The notes under the pieces: generated by a model | Told to the model about the DNA's origin: nothing | The model's input: only the letters and a program-made list of their open reading frames with translations | The model's database searches: none | Shown here: one piece after another, positions 38,100 through 48,601 of the stretch | Numbering within the stretch: the stretch's first letter is position 1 | How the letters are laid out: every line of letters starts with the position of its first letter | Program-made: the position numbers and the translations under genes | From: Prevotella falsenii DSM 22864 = JCM 15124 | Lineage (GTDB): Bacteria > Bacteroidota > Bacteroidia > Bacteroidales > Bacteroidaceae | Assembly (NCBI RefSeq): GCF_000613945.1 | Contig: NZ_BAJY01000014.1 | Coordinates: 1-64,000 of the forward strand | Length of the DNA: 64,000 nucleotides | Direction: 5' to 3'

Positions 38100-41057
38100 A
38101 TGGAAAGAAAGCATTTACACGTAATTGGTTTCTTGCTTGCGGCATTATTCCTGTCTGTGCCAACCAAAGCTCAAACACAGGAAAATACTTCCAAGAAACT
38201 GCAACTGAACCAACAGAAAGCACCTGTCGGAAATTTACCTCCGGAACTGAAAGGATTGGAATTTGACGATTTTTATGGTGCAAACTATTTTCCACAAAAG
38301 GTGGGAGCACCCTACGCACCTATCTTTTATGTATTCTACATGGACAATCAGTCGAACACTACCATCAATTCCGTAGAATTTGAATATTGGTTCGACAACG
38401 ACCGCACAAACGTTAAGTATAAGACACGCGACGATATTCAGCTTTCACCGGGGCAGTCGATGCAAGACGGGGTGGGCTTTATCTCGTTCGAAGCACCAAA
38501 CGACACACGCCCACACATCATTACCATAAAGCCTTACAAAATAAACGGTATGGAAGTAGATATGGGTGTGCGTGTTAAACCTTTCCGTCAATACTTTGTC
38601 GAAGGCACTTACCGTATGCCGACACACTATGTAGAGGTGTTTGCAGACCCTACCGACAAAAAGGCATACGACCTTTATCGTGGGCTTGCCACAAGCATTG
38701 TAACCCTGCAACACAAAACAAAGCAGAAAAATCGCTACGAGTTGGTAACATTCGTGAGCCAATCCGGAGAAGCAACATTCAAGGCAAGCCAACAGGAAAA
38801 CGAATTGGCGAAGATATATAAGATAGGCGAAATACCAAGAATGATGGTGAACAGAAACCTAATGACACCATACGGTACGCTGAACAACCACACACAGCTG
38901 GAAGACCTCAGCACCTATTCGCCTGCAATGAAGATTAGTTCAAAGGTTACTGACGTTTACGAATACTTGCTGCAACGTGGTTTCTATGGTCCTGCCTTTG
39001 CACAAATGACCCCTTCTGTAACAAAGAAGAGCGACGGAAAGTGGGTTTGCAACATCAGCGGACAGATTTCCGAACAACAGGAAACAAAGGGTTTGCGTAT
39101 GAACATCTATCTCGTAGAGAACAACTTTATTCCTGAAACCGACGATGACGGCTACGTGGAAATTCCTGACGGCACCGTGTATAACAAGTTTGTAAAGATG
39201 ATTAGCCCGGTAGACGGTTACGAACTCAAGGTGAACAACGACCGGACATACACGTTTGTTACCGAGCCATTTGCCATCGAAAACTTCGCAGCCGACAAGT
39301 ATCGCCTCGTTGCTTCCATCATTGACCCTTGCACCGAGCAACCTTACTTGGCATCTGTGCTTCAGTCTTGTGGCGTAAACGTTACCAACGAACAGCCGGC
39401 CGAAATTACAATGACTACCGCACAGGAATCCGGCGAAATAAGTTTTGCCCTCGCAGCAAAAGAGGCAAACACGCCTATCAGCATCGACTGGGGCGACGGC
39501 GTAGAGGTAAACTACACCCTTGGTACTGATTTCAGTGAAATAAAGTCGGAAATAAAAGGTGCCGATCTAAAGATAAAGGGCAACATTACGAAGCTGAACT
39601 GTATGGCAAACAAGCTAAAAACGCTGAATATATCTAACTGTCCCAAGTTAGAAGTACTGCAAGCTGCCTACAATTACTTATCGGAACTCGACTTAAGCCA
39701 CAGCACCGAACTTCAAAATCTTGAGATATTCGGCAGCAACAGCATTTCAGAACTTGACCTTTCGCATTGCAAAAACCTCGTCAGGTTGGTGGCTTCGCAA
39801 AACTTCCTGTCTGATTTAGATGTCAGCAAGTGTCCGAACCTCACCTACGTGGACTGTTCTCGCATGAAGCGCATCACGGAATTAGACTTAAGCAACTGCC
39901 ATAAAATAAAGCATATCATAGCCAACGAGTGTTCAATTGAGAAGCTCACCATTCCGCAAGATGCACCGCTGGAGGAGCTTTCTTGCACGAACAACAAACT
40001 TACGAGCCTCGACCTGACAGCATTCAACCGGCTTAAGGACGTTAATTGTTCAAGCAACCCCATCGCATCGCTCAAGGTTAGTTCTCCCGAGTTGCTGTCT
40101 TTGTACTCTATGGAAACCAAACTTACAAGCATCGACCTATCGAAACTTACCAAGCTAAAGTTCCTTATGCTCAAAGGAAACACCGGTATTACATCGATCA
40201 ACTTTAATAACAATAAGGAGTTGGAAGAACTTGGATTTAGCTCTTGCAAGATAAGCGAAGTCGATTTGAAGCCTTTGAAGAGTTTGAAAAAACTGTGGTG
40301 TAGCAAAAATCTATTCACAACGCTCGACCTTTCGCAGAACAAGGACATAGCACTGTTAGATGCAACCGAGTGTAAACTCACCACGATTGCATTCCCCGAA
40401 AACAATGCAACCTTAGAAAAAGCATTGCTCTCCAAGAATGCTTTTGAAGCCATTGCTTTCAACAACCTCTCTGCGTTGAAGGTAATCAACCTGCGAACGA
40501 ACAAGCTGACAAAGGTTGAACTAAAGGGCTTGAGCAGTTTGGAAGAGATGGAACTGTCGTACAACCAACTCCACAGCGTAAGTTTGAAGGAATGTCCGAG
40601 CCTTAAACAACTCGGCGTTACTGCCAACGGCATGACCGCCTGCGAGCTTAACACCCTATACAACGAGCTGCCCACCCTGCCTTCGATGCCAAAGAAGTAC
40701 AACCTATACAACGGTACGAAGAAGGACGAAGCCGCATTGACAAGCAAAACATCTATCGCAACGGAGAAGAACTGGAAGGTTTATGTGGAAGGAGATGGTA
40801 GCGGCTGCACCGACGGAATAAACAATGCCGATGCCGACAATACGCTCTCCATTGCTGCAAGCGAAGGTTTGTTGCGCATACACAGCCCGTTTGCCCGGTC
40901 TACCATACGTGTTTACACACTCGACGGAAAGCTTTTGGCACAGCAACACCTTACCCGGCAAGACACCGTTATAAGTGTTCAGTTTAACGGAGCCTGCATT
41001 GTTCGCTGCACCGACGATGCTACCAACAATACAACGATGACGAAAGTTGTGCTTTAA
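38100..41057 (+). CDS. Large secreted leucine-rich-repeat protein
   Basis: 985 aa. Signal peptide HVIGFLLAALFLSVPTKAQ. Residues about 40-430 are an unrecognised N-terminal region rich in beta-strand pattern. Residues about 440-475 look like a short domain (ISFALAAKEANTPISIDWGDG) as in LRR proteins of this type. From about 495 to 870 run internalin-like LRRs with the pattern LxxLxxxxNxLxxLDLSxC (TELDLSNCHKIKHI, LKTLNISNCPKLEVLQ, LTSLDLTAFNRLKDVNCSSN). The last 75 residues (STIRVYTLDGKLLAQQHLTR to the end) resemble a type IX secretion sorting domain. Likely surface-exposed, binding role inferred. Shares its leader type with the LRR gene at 35806. Confidence 0.9.
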   Translation: MERKHLHVIGFLLAALFLSVPTKAQTQENTSKKLQLNQQKAPVGNLPPELKGLEFDDFYGANYFPQKVGAPYAPIFYVFYMDNQSNTTINSVEFEYWFDNDRTNVKYKTRDDIQLSPGQSMQDGVGFISFEAPNDTRPHIITIKPYKINGMEVDMGVRVKPFRQYFVEGTYRMPTHYVEVFADPTDKKAYDLYRGLATSIVTLQHKTKQKNRYELVTFVSQSGEATFKASQQENELAKIYKIGEIPRMMVNRNLMTPYGTLNNHTQLEDLSTYSPAMKISSKVTDVYEYLLQRGFYGPAFAQMTPSVTKKSDGKWVCNISGQISEQQETKGLRMNIYLVENNFIPETDDDGYVEIPDGTVYNKFVKMISPVDGYELKVNNDRTYTFVTEPFAIENFAADKYRLVASIIDPCTEQPYLASVLQSCGVNVTNEQPAEITMTTAQESGEISFALAAKEANTPISIDWGDGVEVNYTLGTDFSEIKSEIKGADLKIKGNITKLNCMANKLKTLNISNCPKLEVLQAAYNYLSELDLSHSTELQNLEIFGSNSISELDLSHCKNLVRLVASQNFLSDLDVSKCPNLTYVDCSRMKRITELDLSNCHKIKHIIANECSIEKLTIPQDAPLEELSCTNNKLTSLDLTAFNRLKDVNCSSNPIASLKVSSPELLSLYSMETKLTSIDLSKLTKLKFLMLKGNTGITSINFNNNKELEELGFSSCKISEVDLKPLKSLKKLWCSKNLFTTLDLSQNKDIALLDATECKLTTIAFPENNATLEKALLSKNAFEAIAFNNLSALKVINLRTNKLTKVELKGLSSLEEMELSYNQLHSVSLKECPSLKQLGVTANGMTACELNTLYNELPTLPSMPKKYNLYNGTKKDEAALTSKTSIATEKNWKVYVEGDGSGCTDGINNADADNTLSIAASEGLLRIHSPFARSTIRVYTLDGKLLAQQHLTRQDTVISVQFNGACIVRCTDDATNNTTMTKVVL

Positions 41058-41074
41058 GCATTTATCAAACAAAT

Positions 41075-41120
41075 ATAAAAGGAGAGTTGTGGAACCATTC
41101 CACAACTCTCCTTTTATATT
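41075..41120 (+). terminator. Terminator of the large LRR gene
   Basis: ATAAAAGGAGAGTTGTGGA and its perfect complement flank ACCA; the right arm ends in CTTTTAT. Palindromic A/T ends may let it work on both strands. Confidence 0.88.
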
Positions 41121-41295
41121 GTATGTACAACTATTGGCTGCCATTCAGCTACGAATAATATTCAGTCTGCAACACTTTCGCAGAATAGAAACTTAATGGA
41201 AACAATCTGTTTTATAGGCAAGAAGAAGGTGGTAAAAGTATAAAGATTTTACATAGAAATTACTTTTGCTTAACTATTTGGTTATCAAAGGTTTG

Positions 41296-41405
41296 CAATA
41301 GTGCCTATTTTACATTGCAAAAGCGGCTGTTTTGCACGGTAAAAGCGTAGGTTTTGCAACGCAAAAGAGCCACTATTGCAACACAAAAGCGCAGGTATCG
41401 TTTTT
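41296..41405 (+). repeat. Dispersed 22-bp element, divergent copy H
   Basis: Five units begin at 41296, 41318, 41340, 41362 and 41384. Cores: AGTGCCT, GCGGCT, GCGTAG, GAGCCA and GCGCAGG. It is the most diverged full-length copy and lacks the usual tail. The flanks (41121-41295 and 41406-41504) show no gene. Confidence 0.75.
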
Positions 41406-41504
41406 TACTTATACTTTTCTTTACAAATCATGGTGGTTTTACGTGTAAATCATATTTGCATTTAGGGATAGAATTTATTCCGTTCTTGAATATCCAAGAA
41501 ACAT

Positions 41505-42089
41505 TTATCTATCTTTGACACCGAGTTCTTTAAGAACCTGTGGTGCATCTTCATCGCCATATTCAGCTGCTTTTTTATACCATCGTATGGCTTCGTCTAT
41601 GTTTTTCTCTACACCATCGCCACGTTTATAACAGTTTCCGATATAGAACATAGCCCATGGTTCGCATCCATTTGCAGCTTTAAAGAGCCACTCTAAGCCC
41701 TTTTTCTTATCGGGTTTTTCACCATTCCAACCTTCAAAATAAAGAATGCCAAGATGGTATTGCCCTAAAGCTGAACCTGCATAAGCTGCTTTCCGATACC
41801 AATCCATCGTCTTTTGAGCGTTAAATGCTACGCCCCAACTATTCTCATAGCATTTTCCAAGACTGATATATGCGTCTATACTGCCTGCTTCAGCAGCCTT
41901 CTGATAGAACCTAAAAGCCGTTTCATAATCTTCGTTATCGAATGCTTCGTCGGCTTTTTCAAGCAATTTATCTGCTTCGGTTGCAGGTTTTCCTACATAA
42001 TTGGCAGCCATTCTGTGCGGAATTTCCTCTTGTGCAACTCCCATCAAAGGCATAAACAGAGCGCAAAAGCCTAAAACCAACGTCTTCAT
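41505..42089 (-). CDS. Secreted Sel1-repeat protein
   Basis: 194 aa with signal peptide (MKTLVLGFCALFMPLMGVAQ) and three to four Sel1-like repeats of about 36 residues: AFRFYQKAAEAGSIDAYISLG, TMDWYRKAAYAGSALGQYHLG, GLEWLFKAANGCEPWAMFYIG, AIRWYKKAAEYGDEDAP. Sel1 repeats are TPR-like solenoids that bind proteins. It is the last gene of the operon that starts with the antiporter, 15 bp after the CvfB-like gene. Function unknown beyond this. Confidence 0.9.
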   Translation of the reverse strand: MKTLVLGFCALFMPLMGVAQEEIPHRMAANYVGKPATEADKLLEKADEAFDNEDYETAFRFYQKAAEAGSIDAYISLGKCYENSWGVAFNAQKTMDWYRKAAYAGSALGQYHLGILYFEGWNGEKPDKKKGLEWLFKAANGCEPWAMFYIGNCYKRGDGVEKNIDEAIRWYKKAAEYGDEDAPQVLKELGVKDR

Positions 42090-42104
42090 TTTTCGATTAA
42101 GACG

Positions 42105-42962
42105 TTACACAAGGCGAATTGCAAGCGGTTCGACCGTGATAAGATGACGCTTGTAAAGGTCGCCAACGGCTTTCTTGTAGACTTTCTTTGACACTTGGAA
42201 GAGGCGTTTTATGTCTTCAGCATCGCTTTTATCGCCAAGGTTGCACACACCGCCGTTGTCCTTCAAGTATTGCAGAAGCACTTCGGCAAAGTCTTTTGCA
42301 TATTGCTGCCCTATTGGTTGCAGCGTGCAGTCAATCTTTCCGTCAGGGCGAACAGAGGCTATATAACCTTTCATACGGTCGCCCGTGTGGACGTATTGGA
42401 ACACTTGGTCGCCATAAACAAGGGCAGGATACTTGTTGTCGATGATGACTTTGAAACCGAGTTCGGTCTTTTGCCAAATCATCAAATCGACCTTCTCGCC
42501 TTGTTTGTACGCCGGTTTTTCTTCCTCGAAATAATGTTCCACTTTCGCCGATGCTACCAAACGGTAAGTTTCTTCGTCGAGATGTACGTGCACGATATAC
42601 GATTCGCCTATCTGCATACGCTTCTTCTGCTCGCGGAACGGACAGAACAGGTCTTTCGTTACGCCCCAATTAAGGAATGCACCGTACTCGTTTACCCACG
42701 AACATTCCAAGTATGCAAACTCGCCCACTACGGCAAGTGGCTGTTCGGTTGTAGCAATAGGGCGTTCTTCTTGGTCGAGATACACAAAGACACGCAACTC
42801 GTCGCCCACCGAAACACCTTCGGGAACATACTTTTGAGGCATCAATATTTCGCCTGCACGCCCACCGTCGAGATACAATCCGAATGGGTCGCCATTGCCT
42901 TCGCGCAATGCCACCTTCAACACAGTCAGCGTATTGTAATCTCCTATTCTTAGTTTTGCCAT
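42105..42962 (-). CDS. cvfB: CvfB-like S1-domain RNA-binding protein
   Basis: 285 aa. S1-like OB-fold modules are followed by a winged-helix C-terminus: GLYLDGGRAGEILMPQKYVP, ECSWVNEYGAFLNWGVTKDL (the classic GAFLDWG motif variant), LVYGDQVFQYVHTGDRMKGY and VSKKVYKKAVGDLYKRHLI. The CvfB/YitL family binds RNA, and in Staphylococcus it affects virulence gene expression. It lies 23 bp after the ABC ATPase gene. Confidence 0.9.
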   Translation of the reverse strand: MAKLRIGDYNTLTVLKVALREGNGDPFGLYLDGGRAGEILMPQKYVPEGVSVGDELRVFVYLDQEERPIATTEQPLAVVGEFAYLECSWVNEYGAFLNWGVTKDLFCPFREQKKRMQIGESYIVHVHLDEETYRLVASAKVEHYFEEEKPAYKQGEKVDLMIWQKTELGFKVIIDNKYPALVYGDQVFQYVHTGDRMKGYIASVRPDGKIDCTLQPIGQQYAKDFAEVLLQYLKDNGGVCNLGDKSDAEDIKRLFQVSKKVYKKAVGDLYKRHLITVEPLAIRLV

Positions 42963-42985
42963 TTTCTGTTTCCTTTCTTACTTTA

Positions 42986-43663
42986 TTATACCGCCCCGAC
43001 TTCGCCGTCCTCTTTCACTATATGTCCGTCTTTCAAGTGTATGGTGCGGTCGGTTAGTGCAGCCAATGTTTCGTCGTGTGTAACGATGACGAAAGTTTGT
43101 CCGAACTTATCGCGCAACTCGAAAAAGAGTTTATGCAATTCTTCCTTGTTTTTCGAGTCCAAACTACCCGACGGTTCGTCGGCAAGAATTACGGCAGGGT
43201 TGTTCATCAATGCCCTTGCCACTGCCACACGCTGCTTTTCTCCTCCCGAAAGTTCGTTAGGTTTGTGGGTCGCACGGTCGCTTAATCCCATAAATGCCAG
43301 CAGTTCTTCGGCACGTTTGCGTGCTTCTTTGGGTTTCATACCTGCAATATAAGCAGGAATCATAATATTTTCGATTGCAGTAAACTCCGGTAAAAGCTGG
43401 TGGAATTGGAACACAAAGCCAAGATGTTTGTTGCGAAACTCGCTTAGTTTATTGGTCGATAGCGTGCCGGTTTCTATGTCGTCCACTACAACCGAGCCAC
43501 TATCGGGCTTATCTAACGTACCAAGAATTTGCAGCAGCGTGGTTTTGCCTGCTCCCGAAGGACCGACAATGCTCACTACCTCGCCTTTCTCAATGCGCAA
43601 GTCAATGCCTTTCAGCACTTGCAGCGAACCAAAACTCTTGGTAACACCTTTTATTTCTATCAT
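42986..43663 (-). CDS. ABC transporter ATP-binding protein, LolD/MacB type
   Basis: 225 aa. Walker [11 protein letters not shown] (about 38-47), Q-loop [10 protein letters not shown], signature [19 protein letters not shown], Walker [12 protein letters not shown] and H-loop VTHDE. LolD, FtsE and MacB ATPases share these. The gene has no permease next to it, so its partner (LolC/E-like) must be elsewhere. It lies 4 bp after the antiporter gene, so it is in the same operon. Confidence 0.9.
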   Translation of the reverse strand: MIEIKGVTKSFGSLQVLKGIDLRIEKGEVVSIVGPSGAGKTTLLQILGTLDKPDSGSVVVDDIETGTLSTNKLSEFRNKHLGFVFQFHQLLPEFTAIENIMIPAYIAGMKPKEARKRAEELLAFMGLSDRATHKPNELSGGEKQRVAVARALMNNPAVILADEPSGSLDSKNKEELHKLFFELRDKFGQTFVIVTHDETLAALTDRTIHLKDGHIVKEDGEVGAV

Positions 43664-43667
43664 AATT

Positions 43668-45787
43668 CTATCTTATTTTCTTTTGCATAAAATTACGGAC
43701 GACATCGTAAGCACTGCGTTCTTCGGTGTGTTGCGACTGTGCAAACGTCATTCCGTCCATACGGTTGCCATACTGGTCGGGGAATATTATCATAAGTGTC
43801 TTGCTCTTGAAGAAGCGATTTACTTCTTCCGGAATGCGCTCCATCGCATTCTTATAAGATATTGTGCCTTTCGTGCCGTAACAATCACAAACAAATGGTC
43901 GTCGTTTACCTCGTTCGCTAAATGCGGAAGTTCGTTCCAATGCTTCATTTCGGCATATTCGGCACGCACATTTGGGTGGCGGTTACGAATATATCCCATA
44001 ATAAGTTCGAGAGATTCTTGGCGAGCGTGGAACACAATACGACAGTCGGTATTCGACGCCAAACGTGCAAGCCGTTCCAACCAACGGTAAAAACCGGGTT
44101 CAAACTCTGCCCGCGAAGGCACAGCTACTTGTATGCGACGAATCGTATTCAGCGGTTGTACAATGCGGGCAATCGTTATTTGCCGGCTCAAACCGTTGTA
44201 CAAGCTCTGCGTAAACTGCCCCCAAAAGCCTTTCGATATAGCTTGTCGGGAGTGCAGACCCATTACAATTTCCGATGCTTGGAACTCTTTGAAGGCGTGT
44301 TTTATACCGTTGGCAATGTTGGCAGCTATGCGCACCTGCGTTACCATCGGCACGTTGGCAGACGTTGCCTGCTTATGCAGATGCTCCAAGAGTTGTCGTC
44401 CTTCTTCCTGATTGGTTGCTGCATTCACATCGTCGTAGACAACGTTCAGTCCGACTATCTCGCTTTTCAGCTTGGAATTGCGCATCATCATTGCCAACGA
44501 AAGCAGATTTTCGGCATACTCCGGATATTTCACCGGCACAAGAATACGTTCGTCGCCATCGGTTTTCACCATTTCGGGTTCTTCTTTCTTCGTTAAACGA
44601 ATCTTTTGAGCCGCCCGCTCGGTTACAAGCGAAGATATTACGCAGGTAAAGAGTATCATAATGACGATTCCGTTCAGCACTTCATCGTTGAAAAGGAACT
44701 CTCCCGGCGCAACTTCGAGCTGCAAACCCACCATTACCATTGCGATTGCGCCTGCAGCATGGGCACTTGTCAGACCGAAAAGCATATTGGACATTTCTCG
44801 TTTCAAGCGGAACAAGAAACCTGCCAAATAGGCAGCAACAGCCTTTCCCACCGTTCCGAAGAACACAATGCACAACACTACCCAAATAATGTGCGTACCC
44901 TCGAAAAGCGAACGCACGTTTATCAGCATTCCCACACCTATCAGGAAGTAAGGAATGAACAGTGCATTACCCGTAAATTCAATATGGTTCATCAACGGCG
45001 AAAGGCGCGGAATGAAGCGGTTGAGTATAAGTCCGGAGAAGAAAGCACCGAAGATACCTTCCAAGCCAATGGCATCGGACAGGGCTGCAGAAAAGAACAA
45101 CACGCCCAAAACGAAGAGAAACTGCATCACCGCATCGGAATAACGGCGCAGAAACCACCGAGTGAGGCGCGGAATAAAGTAAATAAGACCTGCCAAATAG
45201 AGCGCAAACTTCAGCATAAACCATAACCAGAATACGCCGCCGCTACCGCCTTGATACGAGTTTACTATCATCGCCATGATAACGAGTGCCAAGAACAGCG
45301 ACACCATTGTTGCCCCGACGCTAAGCGTAGACGCAGGGTGCTGCGAAAGACCGTAACGGCCTACTATCGGATAAGCCACAAGCGTGCTCGACGACATAAT
45401 ACAACCCAGCAGCAAAGACGACATCAGCGAGTAATCCAACAGATAGGTTGCCATCAGGAAAGTCAGCACATAGGGAGTAACGAAGGTAAGCAAGCCGAAC
45501 GACAGAACACGCCATTTATTCTTCTTCAGACCTTCCATGTCCATTTCAAGACCGGCAAGAAACATAATGTAATATAGCCCGACGCTGCCAAACAATTCAA
45601 ACGACGCATCGCGTTTCAGTATGTTAAATCCGTACTCGCCTACCAACACACCTGCCAAAACCATTCCGATGATGTACGGAATGCGCAGTCGTCCCATAAT
45701 GATGGGCGACAACAAAATCATCATCAATACAACAAAGAATATCAATGTTGGGTCGGTGATTGGAAAATACCGGGCTATATTGAACAT
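43668..45787 (-). CDS. CPA2-family cation/proton antiporter (one-base frame break)
   Basis: 706 aa after repair. Twelve or so membrane helices in residues 1-390 of Kef/NapA type: [73 protein letters not shown] cytoplasmic part of about 300 residues with a UspA-like fold follows ([40 protein letters not shown]). The frame breaks at CC 43867-43868; one added base joins VTARKG to [14 protein letters not shown]. Exchanges Na+ or K+ for H+; the ion is not certain. ATG 45787 is favoured over a far-upstream start at 45940. Confidence 0.9.
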
Positions 45788-45809
45788 GTCTGATATAATT
45801 AAATATCTG

Positions 45810-45868
45810 CAAAGATAGCAAAAAGTTATGGGTTGAGTAGGCATAGTAGAGAGTTTTTTGTATTTTTG
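45810..45868. promoter_or_regulatory. Divergent promoters for the antiporter operon and asd
   Basis: Minus strand TATCTTTG (45817-45810) with a leader of about 20 nt to the antiporter. Plus strand TATTTTTG (45861-45868) with a leader of about 90 nt to asd. Confidence 0.5.
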
Positions 45869-45962
45869 CAATTGAAAACTATATAGGTTTACGCTCCACG
45901 TCCGGTCCATCAAGACTATTATAGGCAAGCGTAACCTCATTAAAACAACAAATACAAGGATA

Positions 45963-46976
45963 ATGAAAGTAGCAATAGTAGGTGCCAGCGGTGCAGTAGG
46001 TCAAGAGTTCCTCTGCATATTGGCAGAAAGAAATTTCCCATTAGACGACCTTGTTCTTTTCGGTTCAAGTCGCTCTGTGGGCAGAAAGTACACATTCAAG
46101 GGTAAGGAATACGAAGTGAAACTTCTTCAGCATAACGACGATTTCAAGGATATTGACATTGCTTTCATCAGTGCAGGCGGCGGCACATCGGCTGAATTTG
46201 CCGACACAATTACGAAGTACGGCACTGTAATGATTGACAATTCGAGCCAGTTCCGTATGGACAAAGATGTGCCATTGGTTGTTCCGGAAATCAATGCCGA
46301 AGACGCACTGACTCGTCCACGCGGCATCATTGCCAACCCGAACTGCACCACCATTATGATGGTAGTGGTTTTAAATCCCATCGAGCAGCTAAGCCACATC
46401 AAGCGCATACGCATCAGCAGCTATCAGAGTGCTTCGGGAGCGGGTGCAGCAGCGATGCAGGAGCTGGAACAGCAGTACAGGGAAATTCTTGAAACGGGCG
46501 AGGCAAAGACCATCAGCAAGTTCCCACACCAATTGGCCTACAACGTAATTCCCCAAATCGACAAGATGACGGAAACCGACTATACCAAGGAGGAGATGAA
46601 GATGTTCTACGAAACGCAGAAAATCATGCACTCCGATGTTCGCACCAGTGCCACTTGCGTGCGTGTATCGTCGCTCCGCAGTCATTCGGAGTCGGTTTGG
46701 ATAGAAACGGAAAAGCCTTTGGAGATTGCCGAAATACGCAAGGCACTCGAAGCTGCACCCGGCGTTACGCTCGTAGACGACCCGCAAAACTACGTTTACC
46801 CCATGCCGTTGGAGAGTGCAGGCAAAGACGACATCTACGTTGGGCGCGTTCGCAAAGACCTTGCCGACGAAAACGGCACTACGCTTTGGCTCACGGGCGA
46901 CCAAATACGCAAGGGGGCAGCCCTCAATGCCGTGCAGATTGCCGAATATCTGATTAAGGTGGGCAACGTAAAGTAA
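45963..46976 (+). CDS. asd: Aspartate-semialdehyde dehydrogenase
   Basis: 337 aa. Makes aspartate semialdehyde for lysine/diaminopimelate, threonine and methionine. NADP site [18 protein letters not shown], phosphate-binding FGSSRSVGR, active-site Cys in [35 protein letters not shown], and the [21 protein letters not shown] region with the catalytic His. Length and motifs are normal. A terminator follows. Confidence 0.97.
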   Translation: MKVAIVGASGAVGQEFLCILAERNFPLDDLVLFGSSRSVGRKYTFKGKEYEVKLLQHNDDFKDIDIAFISAGGGTSAEFADTITKYGTVMIDNSSQFRMDKDVPLVVPEINAEDALTRPRGIIANPNCTTIMMVVVLNPIEQLSHIKRIRISSYQSASGAGAAAMQELEQQYREILETGEAKTISKFPHQLAYNVIPQIDKMTETDYTKEEMKMFYETQKIMHSDVRTSATCVRVSSLRSHSESVWIETEKPLEIAEIRKALEAAPGVTLVDDPQNYVYPMPLESAGKDDIYVGRVRKDLADENGTTLWLTGDQIRKGAALNAVQIAEYLIKVGNVK

Positions 46977-47000
46977 GCCTCCTCCAATTATTATACAAAA

Positions 47001-47042
47001 GAAGCAGCATTACCGAACCTAAGGAACGGTGATGCTGCTTTC
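47001..47042 (+). terminator. Terminator of asd
   Basis: AAGCAGCAT-T-ACCG and CGGT-G-ATGCTGCTT form a stem with one internal mismatch; TTC and T follow. It also lies at the 3' end of the convergent FMN-binding gene. Confidence 0.82.
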
Positions 47043-47066
47043 TTGAGCTGTTGGCGGCAACGTATT

Positions 47067-47453
47067 TTACTTGTGCGCCTTATAATACTTCACGGCTGCT
47101 TCCACGTTGGCTTTTACGGCTCTCGACGAGAAAGTTGCACCGCTTACGCCGTCTACCGAACCGACCTTCGAAATGCTTTTACCATCGAATTTAGGCAACA
47201 TATTGGAAGTTACCAGCTCGAAATACTTTGGCGTTTCGCGGTTTTTCAGTGCTACCACTTTATTCTTTTTAATATACACTTCCAAAGGCGTTGCACCCTT
47301 ATAACCGCGCACATTGGTTGCCAGTGTTGTTGTGTTTACCACATACGTGCCGTCTTCTTGCTTACGCATCACATTGTCTTGCCCCACGGCTGCAAAGGCC
47401 AAACCCGCTGTTGTTAAAGCTACAACGGCAAAAGCTAAAATTTGTTTCTTCAT
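47067..47453 (-). CDS. Small secreted FMN-binding domain protein
   Basis: 128 aa: signal peptide (ILAFAVVALTTAGLAFAAVG) and a single FMN-binding domain. It ends with VDGVSGATFSSRAVKANVEAAVKYY, which contains the S-G-A-T motif whose Thr carries covalent FMN in NqrC/RnfG and related extracytosolic flavoproteins. It stands alone here, not in an Rnf or Nqr cluster. A role as periplasmic electron carrier or flavinylated partner is inferred from the motif. Confidence 0.88.
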   Translation of the reverse strand: MKKQILAFAVVALTTAGLAFAAVGQDNVMRKQEDGTYVVNTTTLATNVRGYKGATPLEVYIKKNKVVALKNRETPKYFELVTSNMLPKFDGKSISKVGSVDGVSGATFSSRAVKANVEAAVKYYKAHK

Positions 47454-47782
47454 ATTTCTTACTGTTGTTACTGATTATTGACGAATGTCGTTACTTATTT
47501 ATTCGTATGCAAACTTACATAAAATAATCGAATTACAGGGGTGATTGCATAAAAAAGTTGAGTCCTTACGGTGTCTATGAAAAAAGAACAAAGGACTGAT
47601 AATACACAGAAAAAGGCAAAAAGCAACGGAGGGGGTGTCTGAATAGGGTTATTCTCTTTCATCGCCCTCCCCCATTGGTATAGAGATTGTAACTCCATTA
47701 CGGCAAAACACACTGTTTTTTATCTTGATTAAATAAGCATTTCAACAGTTGTTAAAGCCTTGCCCGTAACAAAGAAACTTAG
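47454..47782. other. Gene-free stretch
   Basis: Short open frames here lack protein character. I see no repeat unit, terminator or full promoter. Confidence 0.45.
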
Positions 47783-48601
47783 CTACTTCTTTATTATCTT
47801 CTTGCCATTGACGATGTACACACCCTTGGGCAGGCTCTCGAACGTACCCTGCAAACCTACGCCCTGCAGTGTATAGATTCCTTTCGCAGCCACAGCGTCG
47901 GCATTTGGTGAGTCGATGGAAGTTGGATCTTTCGTTATTACGACTTTACTCTTTACCTTCTCTCCGTCCAATACAACAGCATGTATCTCCGCATCGAACT
48001 TAGCTCCCGCAGGTTGCGTGATATTGCAACCCTCCAATATCAAACCGGCAAGGTCGCAGACAGACCCTTTCTTTGTGCCCTCCGCAGTTACATCAGCATT
48101 CCTAATAGTAACTTTCTCATCATAAGTGCCATTAATTCCGGCAATGCCATATAGCCCTTTAGCGTTCACAGTGCAGTTGTCAATAGTGAGATCGGTTATT
48201 CTTACATAGAGAGCACTTGAACTTTCAGCCTGCAAATTAAGTACACCTCCGCCGGTAATGGTCGCCGATTTGTCTACTTGAAGGGCTGTATATTCATCTG
48301 AGATTATATTATTGGTACCGGCAATCTTGATTGTCAAGCCTTCCGTGTTCGATGTTATGCCATTTTCCTCTCCTCCATTGATTGTTGCATTCTCCAGTAT
48401 CAGCGTCTTGGTAGCCGGAGTGTAGGTTGCTTTTCCCGTAACACCATTAATCACAGAAAGGTCGCCGCAATTAGTAGAAGTTACCTTTGTACCTGCAATA
48501 TAAAGGTCGTATTCGGTCTGTGCCTGCACAGGCATGACATACATTGCGATGAACGGCACAGCTATCGCTGCGCAGATGTTCTTAACTGAAAATGTTCTCA
48601 T
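47783..48601 (-). CDS. Secreted beta-helix-like protein, function unknown
   Basis: 272 aa. Signal peptide ends PVQAQ. The body is a run of short strands (YTPATKTLILENATINGGEE, LTIKIAGTNNIISDEYTALQ, TDLTIDNCTVNAKGLYGIAG) like right-handed beta-helix or carbohydrate-binding proteins of the Cthe_2159 type. It ends with the PKGVYIVNGKKIIKK tail shared with many secreted Prevotella proteins and with the LRR gene at 35806. Surface or periplasmic location expected; no catalytic motif seen. The gene has a leader of nearly 290 nt. Confidence 0.82.
   Translation of the reverse strand: MRTFSVKNICAAIAVPFIAMYVMPVQAQTEYDLYIAGTKVTSTNCGDLSVINGVTGKATYTPATKTLILENATINGGEENGITSNTEGLTIKIAGTNNIISDEYTALQVDKSATITGGGVLNLQAESSSALYVRITDLTIDNCTVNAKGLYGIAGINGTYDEKVTIRNADVTAEGTKKGSVCDLAGLILEGCNITQPAGAKFDAEIHAVVLDGEKVKSKVVITKDPTSIDSPNADAVAAKGIYTLQGVGLQGTFESLPKGVYIVNGKKIIKK

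Noticed and set aside
42195..42953. 252-aa plus-strand reading frame
   Set aside because: It is antisense to the CvfB-like gene and follows its codon structure.
47495..47713. 72-aa minus-strand reading frame
   Set aside because: Composition is not protein-like, and no promoter, family or conserved neighbour supports it.
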